In this document: positions 1 to 8,283 of the stretch, in pieces
Layout: each line of letters starts with the position of its first letter
Position numbering within the stretch: the first letter of the stretch is position 1
Source: Edaphobacter sp.
GTDB lineage: Bacteria > Acidobacteriota > Terriglobia > Terriglobales > Acidobacteriaceae
Length of the DNA: 64,000 nucleotides
Assembly: GCA_025462645.1 (NCBI GenBank)
Contig: JAOAPB010000018.1
Span: 1 to 64,000 of the forward strand
Reading direction: 5' to 3'
Position numbers and translations under genes: made by a program
Notes under the pieces: generated by a model
What the model was told of the DNA's origin: nothing
The model's database searches: none
What the model saw: only the letters and a program-made list of their open reading frames with translations

Positions 1-2
1 GG

Positions 3-92
3 GATGAGGATCGGAAGATGATCCTGAAGTACGCGCAGAATTATCTGGATTACACGGCGATCTATCTGGGAGAGGGTAAACAGGGATTCTGA
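3..92 (+). CDS. 3' end of an unknown protein gene (partial)
   Basis: An open frame enters from the left edge in the frame of position 3 and stops at TGA 90-92, giving the last 29 residues of a protein, ending in GEGKQGF. The stretch is rich in Tyr and charged residues and contains YAQNYLDY. Without the rest of the gene I cannot name a family. It is reported because it shows that a gene ends just before the repeat and the accessory pair that follow. Confidence 0.55.
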   Translation, partial: DEDRKMILKYAQNYLDYTAIYLGEGKQGF

Positions 93-402
93 AATCTCCT
101 TGTGCGAGGAGTTGAGCCCACATTCGACGCCCTGTGGGTAAGTTGTTTCCGGATAGCCCGTTATCCGGGAGGAACTAGGTAATTCGAGGGCCGAACCGGC
201 GATCACTTCCGCTATGCCGACATATCTTACCAATCCGATGTCAGTGAGTGCATTGGCGATTTGTCGTCAACTCAGATGGGACCGAGCTGTTATCCTTCGA
301 CCAATCCGCCAAACGAGAGATTCGTTTTGCGGTGTCGCCCTTCGGTGAACGGAAAGAAGGTATGCCGCAATTCTTCAGCACTGAGTAAGGGGATTCGAGC
401 CC
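93..402. other. 310-bp intergenic region upstream of the accessory gene pair
   Basis: There is no credible ORF here. It holds one copy of a 27-bp repeat (146-172) containing a 7-bp stem, CCGGATA/TATCCGG, around a 6-base loop. The final part carries a purine-rich AAGGGG stretch about 10 bases before the ATG at 403, usable as a ribosome binding site. I see no convincing sigma-70 promoter. Confidence 0.5.
146..172 (+). repeat. Direct repeat copy L1, left of the accessory pair
   Basis: These 27 bases match 2017-2043 at 23 of 27 positions without gaps and in the same orientation. The shared core includes GCCCG and ATCCGGG. Positions 149-155 and 162-168 form a perfect 7-bp hairpin, so the element could also act as a weak terminator for the gene ending at 92. 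The two copies enclose about 1.85 kb containing both accessory genes. Confidence 0.55.
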
Positions 403-1203
403 ATGAATGACGCCATCGCGCGTGCGGAGATCAAGAGATACGTCGATAAGGCCTATCTTGCAAAGCTCATGCAGATGAACGACCAGAGGCTCCAGCGGAA
501 TGGCGATTTATACGTGACGCTCCACAAGGGAGGGCACAGTAGGAACTCAGGCGCCTGCGTTCTCGGTGAACTGGATATAGAAGAAGCCTTGATGGCGGAA
601 TTGCTCCATCAGACTGCTGAGCTCTACATCGATGCTTATGAGAGGAAGGGCTTGAAGATCGGTCCTGAAGTGATGAAGGATCTGGCAGAGAAGCAGGTCG
701 GTGTCGTGGCCACTCGAAAGGCCACTCTGATGGCGCAAGCTCAGCTGACGGCGCAACGCACGAACCAGATGTCCAAAGCCAACTACTATTCTCAACTCGG
801 CAAGAGGGCATCACAGGCCATGATGGAGATTGGGCCCAAGATCGATCTTTACAATCTGACACCGCAGACATCGGAGCCAACGCCAGTCGTGAACAACATC
901 TTTCACCTTTCCGGACCGGGAAGTAAGGTCGTGCAGGGTGACGATCACTCCACGAACACAATCACCGTCAACGAGAAGGAACTGTTCCAGAGCCTCGCGT
1001 CAGCAATCACAAGCGCCGTAGCAGATACTGCGGAGAGAACTGAGATCTTAGCGCGGCTTGATGAGCTAAAGGCGCAGAAGACGAAGACTGATTATCTGGC
1101 CACGATCCCAAAGTTCATTACGGCCGCGACATCAATCGGGCATATCATCGCGCCATATCTTCCTGCGTTGATGGAGAAGGCGGAGCAGCTGGCTCGAGGT
1201 TGA
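403..1203 (+). CDS. Accessory protein with GPGS/VVQGD linker motif, partner of HEPN-like gene
   Basis: 266 residues, soluble, no signal peptide. The first 150 residues are mostly charged and predicted helical. Residues 163-190 contain VVNNIFHLSGPGSKVVQGDD, a short beta-type Gly/Pro linker. I associate such linkers with the C-terminal halves of abortive-infection-type proteins (AbiTii-like). The last 40 residues are a hydrophobic helix ending in IIAPYLPALMEKA, also seen in such proteins. The next gene starts one base after the stop, so the two are almost certainly co-transcribed. Function is unknown. A defence role is inference from the motif, the HEPN-like partner and the flanking repeats. 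Confidence 0.6.
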   Translation: MNDAIARAEIKRYVDKAYLAKLMQMNDQRLQRNGDLYVTLHKGGHSRNSGACVLGELDIEEALMAELLHQTAELYIDAYERKGLKIGPEVMKDLAEKQVGVVATRKATLMAQAQLTAQRTNQMSKANYYSQLGKRASQAMMEIGPKIDLYNLTPQTSEPTPVVNNIFHLSGPGSKVVQGDDHSTNTITVNEKELFQSLASAITSAVADTAERTEILARLDELKAQKTKTDYLATIPKFITAATSIGHIIAPYLPALMEKAEQLARG

Positions 1204-1204
1204 G

Positions 1205-1807
1205 ATGGAAATCACAATGACCGACGATAGCCCTAACAATGCTGGCAAGATGATGCAGCTTCTCGATCTTGAACTTTCGGAGCGCGAGTTTTACTTCATT
1301 GGAAGAATTGTTGCTGCTTGGGGCGCTTTAGAATCGGAAATATTCACGCAGACAGTTCAGGCGTTGAATCCGAATTCTCTAGATGATCTGCCTGCTGCCA
1401 TGAACAACCTGCAACCATCTCGCGTCCGTGAGCTCTGGAAAGAGCATGTTGTTGACAAAGCCAGTGGGAAGAGACGAGAGGTTCTACTCGAACAACATGA
1501 GAAGATAGAAACCCTCTCCGAAGATCGCCATGCAATCGTTCATGGCATGTGGGAATACTCCAAGAGCGAACTTGAAAAGATAACGGTATGGCGAGTGCGG
1601 AAAGGTGACCTGGAGAAGAAGGTTTTCACAGCAGATGCTCTGATGAACATCTCTCTAGCAGTAGATCAAATCAATTACTACCTTCGATTTCCTCTTGATA
1701 ACCCACTCGAGAGCTCCGGCTCTTTCATGAGCAGAAGGATGCGGGCAACATTGGCTGGGCACCCCGTTTACAAAGAGCTTTGGCCCGAACCGACTCCTGC
1801 GACGTAA
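1205..1807 (+). CDS. HEPN-like protein (R-x4-H motif), candidate RNase or toxin-type partner
   Basis: 200 residues, all-helical in appearance. Helix 1 contains GRIVAAWGALESEIF (about 33-47). Residues 108-113 read RHAIVH, an exact R-x4-H with a polar second residue as in HEPN ribonuclease active sites, followed by GMW. The ATG at 1205 follows the upstream stop by one base and has GAGG at 1196-1199 as ribosome binding site; a second ATG at 1217 is possible. HEPN domains often act as RNases in toxin-antitoxin, Abi and CRISPR-accessory systems, but many R-x4-H look-alikes are uncharacterised. No nuclease activity is shown here. Confidence 0.55.
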   Translation: MEITMTDDSPNNAGKMMQLLDLELSEREFYFIGRIVAAWGALESEIFTQTVQALNPNSLDDLPAAMNNLQPSRVRELWKEHVVDKASGKRREVLLEQHEKIETLSEDRHAIVHGMWEYSKSELEKITVWRVRKGDLEKKVFTADALMNISLAVDQINYYLRFPLDNPLESSGSFMSRRMRATLAGHPVYKELWPEPTPAT

Positions 1808-1939
1808 AGACGGATCGCTAATATGACACCGCTTGCCGCTAACGAAGATGTTTAGGCAGAGGGCCGCCGGGCCTTTGGAAAATGGCGATTCATAGGCTAC
1901 GGATGAGTACCGGGAAACGCCCTTCTCGTCACTTAACTC

Positions 1940-1954
1940 CCGGTTTGTCGGCAA
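1940..1954 (+). repeat. Short repeat copy E shared with 38793-38807
   Basis: CCGGTTTGTCGGCAA occurs here and again at 38793-38807, upstream of the DUF5677-like gene. A 15-base match could occur by chance in a window of this size. Both copies, however, lie beside accessory genes and next to other members of the same repeat family. The surrounding 1808-2095 region otherwise holds no gene I can support. Confidence 0.4.
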
Positions 1955-2016
1955 TCCGCACCCTACACTCTGCGAGCTTCCAAAGAACATCTTGTGCCCC
2001 GCCACTAATCTGGTTA

Positions 2017-2043
2017 TTTCCGAATTGCCCGTGATCCGGGCGG
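2017..2043 (+). repeat. Direct repeat copy L2, right of the accessory pair
   Basis: The 27 bases match 146-172 at 23 positions, same orientation. The segment TTCCGAATTGCCCG also resembles the reverse complement of the repeat at 37801-37867 (13 of 14 bases), followed in both by a CGGG block and GCAAG. This links the left accessory module to the one at 37.8-39.3 kb. Confidence 0.5.
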
Positions 2044-2095
2044 TCTCAGCAAGAAACGAGAGTTTTGCAGCTTTACGACTTTTTACGCGTCTTTG

Positions 2096-2588
2096 AGCCA
2101 TTACGACCGCGTCGCACGCCAGATCGCAGTCGATTGTCCCATTCGTGTCGAAAAACCTCGTCGAGACTCTGGTCATCGTCCCACTCGATCGCTGGTCCCG
2201 CATCACCGAAAAGGGCCTGCGCTTCGCTTTGAAGATCAACGATCAGGTTCAGGCCGTTCACGTTGACGCGGAGGAGTGCTGCGACGAGATGCAACAGATG
2301 TGGCACCAAAATGTTGCCGCGCCCTTGCGCGAGTCAGGAAAGACCGTTCCCGAACTTATTCTTCTCTCCTCGCCCTACCGCTACGTCATTATGCCGCTCG
2401 TCGAGTACATCCTGAAGGTCGAGCGCGACCATCCTGATCGTCAGATCGCCGTCCTCGTCCCCGAACTGGTCGTCAAACACTGGTGGCAGACCCCTCTGCA
2501 CAATCAACGTGCTCAACTACTCAAGCTTCTTCTTCTTGTTCGCGGCAATCAGCGCATCATCGTCATCAACATCCCCTGGTATTTATAG
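2096..2588 (+). pseudogene. Decayed APC-family permease, C-terminal cytoplasmic domain only
   Basis: From GTG 2145 the frame gives 147 residues with ETLVIVPLDR, then AVHVDAEE, SPYRYVIMPLVEYI, VPELVVKHWWQTPLHNQRA and a final IIVINIPWYL. I recognise this as the UspA-like C-terminal tail of long APC-type amino-acid/polyamine permeases. All twelve membrane segments are missing. Just upstream, in another frame, HYDRVARQIAVDCP (from 2099) looks like the preceding piece of the same tail, so there is a frameshift near 2140. No promoter or ribosome binding site is evident. The alternative, a free-standing Usp-like domain, is less likely given the out-of-frame continuation. Confidence 0.65.
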
Positions 2589-2662
2589 ATCGGATCGTCC
2601 ACCGCCAGATTGAACAACCCACCGTACGGCAGTCCATTCAAGACGTGGTCAGGTGAAGCCAT
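2549..2662 (-). pseudogene. Truncated ORF downstream of the DsrE-like gene
   Basis: A 37-codon reading frame starts at ATG 2662 with an excellent ribosome binding site (GGAGGGGG) and begins MASPDHVLNGLPYGGLFNLA, then runs out in sequence that also encodes the tail of the permease fragment on the other strand. The strong start signal with an immediate collapse suggests that a second gene of the DsrE-like operon was cut off by a rearrangement whose junction lies near 2580. The family of the lost gene is not recognisable. Confidence 0.4.
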
Positions 2663-2677
2663 CGGCAACGCCCCCTC

Positions 2678-3400
2678 CTAAACCGTGACGTAGCTGTACC
2701 GGCCTTCGCTCTGCAACAGCGCAATCGCCGACACCATCGACGCCACCACCAACACATGCTGCATGGTATGGGCCAACATGTCGCGAACAATGAACTCCGG
2801 GTCCTCCCTCAGGTTGTAGTGCTTGATCAGCTGCCGTACCTGCTCCTCCAACGCGGTGTGGCAACTCAGAAAACGCACTCCGCGCCGCTGCAACCCCTGC
2901 ATGCTCGCGTCCTGCAGCGGAGAACGCTCGTCGTTGGGATCCGTGCTCGCCGTAATGCGGGCGGCCTCCTCGCTGAGTGCGCTGTGGTAAAAGGGATTTC
3001 TCACCGCAGGCTGGCCGGTCCTGGGATCGTTGATCTTCAGCCATGCCCCGATCTTGTACTTGCTCCACACATAATCGTCGTAGTTCAGCAGATTGGCCGG
3101 TCCATGTAATCCGCCGATCATCCGGATCTGGTCTACGGGAACGCCAAATCCAAATTGGAGCCCGTTCAACGAATTTTTTATCTTGGCGAGAGATGCCCCA
3201 TCTTCAACCTGGGTGATATCGAAGAGCTGCTTTATCCTGACCTTCTCCCCCAGCAACTCTTCAAAGGAAGCGAGCTTCCACTGCGCTGCCTTCCAGACAA
3301 TCTGTGCATGGGCAGTTTGGTTCAGACCGGAAAACGTGCCGAGCGCGGCAAAGCAGGCAGCGGCCTTCGATGAAAAACTCCGACGGGTTAAATCAGCCAC
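2678..3400 (-). CDS. Tat-exported DsrE-like conserved protein
   Basis: 240 residues from GTG 3400, preceded by GAGG with a 6-base spacer; the longer frame upstream has no such support. The N-terminus reads ADLTRRSFSSKAAACFAALG followed by an AHA cleavage site, a twin-arginine signal. The mature part includes GGLHGPANLLNYDDYVW, GAWLKIND and a late FLSCHTALEEQ with a single Cys in the position expected for DsrE/DsrF-like folds. It should be exported folded to the periplasm. Similar proteins are often auto-annotated as transcriptional initiation protein Tat, which says nothing about function. DsrE-like is my best guess and not proven. Confidence 0.6.
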   Translation of the reverse strand: MADLTRRSFSSKAAACFAALGTFSGLNQTAHAQIVWKAAQWKLASFEELLGEKVRIKQLFDITQVEDGASLAKIKNSLNGLQFGFGVPVDQIRMIGGLHGPANLLNYDDYVWSKYKIGAWLKINDPRTGQPAVRNPFYHSALSEEAARITASTDPNDERSPLQDASMQGLQRRGVRFLSCHTALEEQVRQLIKHYNLREDPEFIVRDMLAHTMQHVLVVASMVSAIALLQSEGRYSYVTV

Positions 3401-3533
3401 ACAATACCTCGACTTTCTCTTGCCCCTATTTGGACTGCTTTTCTCCCTCAAAGTTTCGCTGTCGTCGGTGGCCAGCCGAGCTCGTCTACGGAGCCAGACC
3501 TGCCGATTGACCAAGTTCGTTACACTTGAAGTG

Positions 3534-4853
3534 ATGGCAACTTTGAAGGCAGTACGGGGCACACGGGATCTTCTGCCGCCCGAGACAGAGCTTTGGAATC
3601 GCGTGGAGGCTACCGCGCGGTCGGTCTTTGCGCGCTATGGATTTGGTGAGATTCGGACGCCGGTGTTCGAGGCGACGGAGTTGTTTGCCAGGGGTGTGGG
3701 CGAGGAGACGGATATCGTCTCCAAGGAGATGTATACGTGGGAGGATCGCGGGCGCGCGGATAGCGATCGAGGCCAGTCTCTGACGCTGCGGCCTGAGAAT
3801 ACGGCCGGCGTGGTGCGGGCGTACATCGAGCACAAGCTGGGCGATACCGGGATGCTGCAAAAGCTCTTCTATATTGGGCCTCAGTTTCGGCGGGAACGTC
3901 CTCAGCGGGGACGGTACCGGCAGTTCTGGCAGATTGGGGCGGAGGTTCTGGGCCCGGCGTGGTCCGGGTCGGACAGCGCGCTGCGGGATGCCGAGGTGCT
4001 GGAGATGCTCGCAACGTTTTTGAACGAGGTGGGGGTGCGGGGATGGCAGCTGGCGCTGAACTCCGTCGGGTCTTCGACGGACAGGCCGAGGTATATTGCC
4101 GCGCTGCGAGAGGCGCTGGAGCCGGTGAAGTCCGGCATGTGCGAGAACTGCCAGCGACGGGCGGAGACGAATCCGCTGCGGGTGCTGGACTGCAAAGAGG
4201 CAAGCGACCAGGCGACGATCGATGCGCTGCCGAAGATCGCGGACTATCTGGATGAGGAGTCGCGGGAGCACTTCGCGCAGGTGAAGGCGGCGCTGGATGC
4301 ATGTGGAGTTGCTTATGTCGTTGAGCCGCGGCTGGTGCGGGGGCTGGACTACTACACGCGTACGACGTTCGAGTTCACGGTGCCGGACGGCAGCGGGCTT
4401 GGAACGCAGAATGCCTTGCTGGGCGGCGGACGGTATGACGGGTTGAGCGAGATGCTGGGAGGGCCGAAGGCTCCGGGGATCGGGTTTGCGATTGGCGAGG
4501 ACAGGTTGATCCTGACACTGCAGGCACAGGCTGGTGAGACAGCCGTGAAGAAGCTGGATGCGTATATCGCGCCTATGGGCGTGGAGCAGAATCCGGCGGC
4601 GCTGGCGCTGGCGCAGGAGCTGCGGCGGGCTGGACTGTCGATTGAGGTTGGCGACGGGTCGTTTCGGTTGAAGAAGTCCTTCGATGCGGCGGATAAGCTG
4701 GCTCGCAAGATGGTCATTGTGGGTGAGAACGAGGTTGCGTCGGGTATCCTGACCGTTAAGGACTTTGGCGCAGGCGAGCAGAGCAAGGTGGGGCGTGATG
4801 AGCTGGCGGCTACGTTGAGAGCCTCATCTCCCGAATTACCTGACCTTCCCTGA
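3534..4853 (+). CDS. hisS: Histidine--tRNA ligase
   Basis: 439 residues, normal length for bacterial HisRS. The ATG at 3534 starts MATLKAVRGTRDLLPPE, the usual N-terminus; the open frame continues upstream but without homology. Class II motif 2 is RRERPQRGRYRQFWQIG. The histidine-specific HisA motif is LVRGLDYYTRT, and motif 3 lies around LLGGGRYDGL to GIGFAIGEDRL. A C-terminal anticodon-binding domain spans about 345-435. It charges tRNA-His in the cytoplasm. It is divergent from the Tat protein gene and is followed by aspS, a common hisS-aspS pairing. Confidence 0.97.
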   Translation: MATLKAVRGTRDLLPPETELWNRVEATARSVFARYGFGEIRTPVFEATELFARGVGEETDIVSKEMYTWEDRGRADSDRGQSLTLRPENTAGVVRAYIEHKLGDTGMLQKLFYIGPQFRRERPQRGRYRQFWQIGAEVLGPAWSGSDSALRDAEVLEMLATFLNEVGVRGWQLALNSVGSSTDRPRYIAALREALEPVKSGMCENCQRRAETNPLRVLDCKEASDQATIDALPKIADYLDEESREHFAQVKAALDACGVAYVVEPRLVRGLDYYTRTTFEFTVPDGSGLGTQNALLGGGRYDGLSEMLGGPKAPGIGFAIGEDRLILTLQAQAGETAVKKLDAYIAPMGVEQNPAALALAQELRRAGLSIEVGDGSFRLKKSFDAADKLARKMVIVGENEVASGILTVKDFGAGEQSKVGRDELAATLRASSPELPDLP

Positions 4854-4959
4854 TGGTTTCATCAACGCCGCCACCGACCAGATGCTTCCGTGAGAGATGG
4901 CCTAGTTTGCAAGAAGAGTTTTTGTGTTCCGCAATACAGATCTGAAAGTGAATGGGACG

Positions 4960-6780
4960 ATGCTTGATTTCTTAGGTAGTTTGCAGCGGACACACAAGTG
5001 TGGAGAGCTCCGCGCTGAGCAGGATGGCCAGGATGTTGTGTTGATGGGATGGGTGAACCGACGGCGTGATCACGGGAACCTGATCTTCCTCGACGTGCGC
5101 GACCGCACGGGCATCACGCAGGTGGTGCTGGATAAAGAGATCTCCGGCGAGGCCCATGCGAAGGCTGAGGCGGCGCGGTCGGAGTATGTCGTTGCGGTGA
5201 AGGGCGTGGTGCGGCGACGTGAGGATGGGCTGGCGAATCCGAATATGGCGACCGGCGAGATCGAGGTTGTGGCGAAGGAGCTGCTGCTGCTGAATGAGGC
5301 GAAGACGCCTCCTTTCTCTCCGGCTGAGGACGCGATTGCGAACGAAGAGGTTCGGCTGAAGTATCGCTATTTGGACCTGCGGCGGACGGAGATGCAGCAC
5401 AACTTCGAGCTGCGGCATAAGGTGGCGCGGGCGATTCGGAACTATCTTTCGGACGAGGGATTTCTGGAGATCGAGACGCCGTTCATGACACGATCGACGC
5501 CTGAGGGTGCTCGTGATTACCTGGTGCCGAGCCGGGTTCATGCGGGTAGCTTCTATGCACTGCCGCAGTCCCCGCAGATATTCAAACAGATTTTGATGAT
5601 CTCGGGATTCGACCGGTACTTCCAGATTGCGCGGTGCTTCCGCGATGAGGACCTCCGCGCAGACCGTCAGCCGGAGTTCACGCAAATCGACCTGGAGATG
5701 ACGTTTCCGCAGCAAGAGCTGGTGTTTCGTATCGTCGAAGGATTTTTGACAGCGGCGTTCAAGACTGCCGGTATCTCGCTGACGACTCCGTTTGTGCAGA
5801 TGACTTACGACGATGCGATTAAAAACTACGGCATCGACAAGCCGGATATGCGGCTGCCGGCGATGGTCTCGTTGACGGATGAGTTGACGCCGGAGCTGCG
5901 CGAGACGCTGAAGATCGAGCAGGCGCTGCCGGTGCTTGGCTTTGTGATTCCCAGTGTGGGTGTACTAAGCGGTACTGCTCGCAAGGCGCTGCTCGGAGAG
6001 ATTCGCGGTGGTTTTGGCGACTGCGGTTTGGACTTCCTGGATGTGGCACGGTTGAAGACGAGCGAATCGTTCGCTCCGCTGGCGGAGACGATTGAGTCGA
6101 AGCTTTCGGCTGGTGCTGACGACCTATTGATTGTGATTACGCCGAAGCTGGGGACTCCAGCCAAGTGGAACCATGATCCGCAGTGGATTTATAAGCGCGT
6201 TGGCGCTCTGCGGCTACAGCTGGCGCAGAAGTTTGCCGACAAGCACTGCCGCTTTACGAAGACCGGAACCGAAGCTGACTACAAGTTCGTGTGGGTCACC
6301 GACTTCCCGATGTACGAGTGGGACGAGGAGGCGAAGGTGTGGAATGCAGCACACCATCCGTTTACCTCGCCGCACGAAGAGGACATCAAGGCCGGACGGC
6401 TTACGAGCGATAAGGGCGCTGTTCGCGCACTTGCGTATGACATTGTGCTCAACGGCACGGAGCTTGGGTCGGGTTCGATCCGTATCCATCGGCAGGATGT
6501 GCAGGCGGAGATCTTCCGCTCGCTGGGCATGAGCGATGCCGAAGCCAAGGAGCGGTTTGGGTTCTTCCTGGATGCGCTGGAGTACGGCACGCCTCCGCAT
6601 GGTGGCATTGCGCTGGGATTGGACCGGATCGTCATGATTCTGGCTGGCGCGACCAGTCTGCGTGAGGTGATTGCCTTTCCGAAGACGGCCAAGGCAATCG
6701 ACCTGATGGTGGATGCGCCTACACCGGTGAGCGACCAGCAGATGCGGGAGCTGCACCTGCGGACAGTAACGCGCAGCTAG
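4960..6780 (+). CDS. aspS: Aspartate--tRNA ligase
   Basis: 606 residues from ATG 4960 (MLDFLGSLQRTHKCGEL). An in-frame GTG at 4924 would add 12 residues, but the ATG gives the usual N-terminus. An OB-fold anticodon domain (GWVNRRRDHGNLIFLDVRDR) is followed by class II motif 2 (FRDEDLRADRQPEFTQIDLE), a bacterial GAD insertion domain in the middle, and motif 3 (GIALGLDRIVMIL). The cytoplasmic enzyme charges tRNA-Asp. Whether it also charges tRNA-Asn depends on gatCAB elsewhere and cannot be decided here. It follows hisS by about 100 bp. Confidence 0.97.
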   Translation: MLDFLGSLQRTHKCGELRAEQDGQDVVLMGWVNRRRDHGNLIFLDVRDRTGITQVVLDKEISGEAHAKAEAARSEYVVAVKGVVRRREDGLANPNMATGEIEVVAKELLLLNEAKTPPFSPAEDAIANEEVRLKYRYLDLRRTEMQHNFELRHKVARAIRNYLSDEGFLEIETPFMTRSTPEGARDYLVPSRVHAGSFYALPQSPQIFKQILMISGFDRYFQIARCFRDEDLRADRQPEFTQIDLEMTFPQQELVFRIVEGFLTAAFKTAGISLTTPFVQMTYDDAIKNYGIDKPDMRLPAMVSLTDELTPELRETLKIEQALPVLGFVIPSVGVLSGTARKALLGEIRGGFGDCGLDFLDVARLKTSESFAPLAETIESKLSAGADDLLIVITPKLGTPAKWNHDPQWIYKRVGALRLQLAQKFADKHCRFTKTGTEADYKFVWVTDFPMYEWDEEAKVWNAAHHPFTSPHEEDIKAGRLTSDKGAVRALAYDIVLNGTELGSGSIRIHRQDVQAEIFRSLGMSDAEAKERFGFFLDALEYGTPPHGGIALGLDRIVMILAGATSLREVIAFPKTAKAIDLMVDAPTPVSDQQMRELHLRTVTRS

Positions 6781-6805
6781 CTAACTCAGGACTTAGCAAA
6801 TAAAT

Positions 6806-6852
6806 CGACGCGCGGGAGGTAGATGGATGCAACATCCCCCTCTCGCGCGTCG
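6806..6852. terminator. Bidirectional terminator between aspS and 6884-8110
   Basis: Bases 6806-6819 (CGACGCGCGGGAGG) pair with 6839-6852 (CCTCTCGCGCGTCG), a 14-bp stem with one G-T pair, between two convergent genes. The loop is long (19 bases) and no run of T follows on the plus strand except TTTG. Confidence 0.65.
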
Positions 6853-6883
6853 AGGTTTGTTCTGAACCAAGTCGGTGGATGCG

Positions 6884-8110
6884 TTACTGCACCGTCACGG
6901 TTACAGTTTTTGTCTGACGGCCAAATTCGCTGGTCGCGTAGAGGGTGTAGGTTGTTGTGGTTGTGGGGTGGACCTCGGCGGAGGTGCCACGTACCGCACC
7001 GATCTCCGGGGAGACGATGTAGTAGGACGCATTGCTCGCGGACCAGCTCAGCGTGGTGGATGCGCCGGCCGTGATGGTTGGGCTGCTTGCGGTAAAGCTG
7101 TCGATCGTCGGTGCAGGCCCGCTCGGCAGGTTCGATGCAGTGTAGACTGCGGGCATCTGCACGACTTCAAAGGCGGAGGCTGGTACATTCCTCAGCGTAT
7201 GCAGATCGTCGTTGTTCCAGCGATCGTCCGGCGCTCCGATTAGAAACATGTTGCTTCCGTTATCCGCCATGATCATCCCGTACGACTTGAGAGCAGCGAG
7301 AATGACCTTTGCCTGGGGCGGAAATGACGAGATGTCATAGTCTGCCTTGAGGCGCATACGCATACCCATGGGTGCGGCATTGGAATCGCTGGAGTTTGAC
7401 GCCCAGTGAGTAGCGGGTGGTACGAAGGCAGCGCGACTGCGTTGCAAGGTAAAGCGCAGAGCATGGTTGATCTGTCCGCTCGCTACTTCGTCGTAGCGAA
7501 CCAATCCTGGGAAGATCGGCAGCCCCGCGGCGTCAGCAGAGGTCCAGGTAGCAGGTCTGGCGTTATTGTTCAATAGGTCCCATACGGATCCAGCGGCAGC
7601 CTGCCATGTCCCGTCGCCTTGTAGATAGGAGCCGCCTATCTCGTAGAGCCAGCAGTTGTCGCGATCGAGCACAAGCACGTGGCGGTCGCCGTCACCGGGA
7701 TTTGGATAGCCCTCAATCAGAGCATCCGGCTGAATCGGCATCGGGCCAGGATCGCTTTCGTCTCCGTAAGCCGTGTAGTTGATTCCCGCAAAAGGGGACC
7801 CGCTGACCACGCTATAAGGAATGCCGATCGTTCCTCCACCGTATTGTCCAGCGCCGAAGTTGGGAAAGAGTTTAGACGAGCCGATGAAGCTGACCAGCGA
7901 CGACGAGTTTCCATCCACGGGGGCGTTTGCGATGTTCTGCCTCCATGGATCGTTAGCAGCAAAAGGTATGAAGCCATTGAGGCTCGCGTTTTGTCCGACC
8001 CCCATGGCACTGCACGATGGTGCGGGACTAGAAGTTTGGGTTTGGGCCATAGTGAACGACGCTGCAAAGACACAGACCACGAAGGATACCTTCGGGACAA
8101 CTTTATTCAT
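6884..8110 (-). CDS. Conserved secreted protein with C-terminal Ig-like domain
   Basis: 408 residues from ATG 8110. MNKVVPKVSFVVCVFAASFT ending in MAQ is a Sec signal peptide; the longer frame merely precedes it. The main domain contains NAPVDGNSSSLVSFIG, GDESDPGPMPI, GDGDRHVLVLDRDNCWLYE, TWTSADAAGLPIFPGLVRYDE and MADNGSNMFLIGAPDDRWN. These strings are typical of a conserved bacterial secreted family of unknown function. Residues from about 335 on form an Ig-like beta domain (SPTITAGASTTLSWSASNAS). The Asp/Asn-rich blocks would suit a carbohydrate- or metal-related surface activity, but no catalytic set can be assigned. Confidence 0.8.
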   Translation of the reverse strand: MNKVVPKVSFVVCVFAASFTMAQTQTSSPAPSCSAMGVGQNASLNGFIPFAANDPWRQNIANAPVDGNSSSLVSFIGSSKLFPNFGAGQYGGGTIGIPYSVVSGSPFAGINYTAYGDESDPGPMPIQPDALIEGYPNPGDGDRHVLVLDRDNCWLYEIGGSYLQGDGTWQAAAGSVWDLLNNNARPATWTSADAAGLPIFPGLVRYDEVASGQINHALRFTLQRSRAAFVPPATHWASNSSDSNAAPMGMRMRLKADYDISSFPPQAKVILAALKSYGMIMADNGSNMFLIGAPDDRWNNDDLHTLRNVPASAFEVVQMPAVYTASNLPSGPAPTIDSFTASSPTITAGASTTLSWSASNASYYIVSPEIGAVRGTSAEVHPTTTTTYTLYATSEFGRQTKTVTVTVQ

Positions 8111-8283
8111 AGGGAGGGGTCCTCTGACTCTAGGTGAGTCAGGTGCAGAATACACCCTATAAATGCTTAATTATCAACAACTTAGATGGAATGTTTTTCC
8201 CGAAGGACGGCAGATTTTTCCGGTTTGCTTCCATTTTTGACCGGGTCGTAAAACGACTAAATCGGGAGTGTCCGTAAGTCCCT

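Noticed and set aside
1655..2239. 194-codon minus-strand ORF over the gene end, repeats and permease remnant
   Set aside because: It crosses three unrelated sequence types (HEPN-like gene tail, repeats, pseudogene), so it cannot be one gene.
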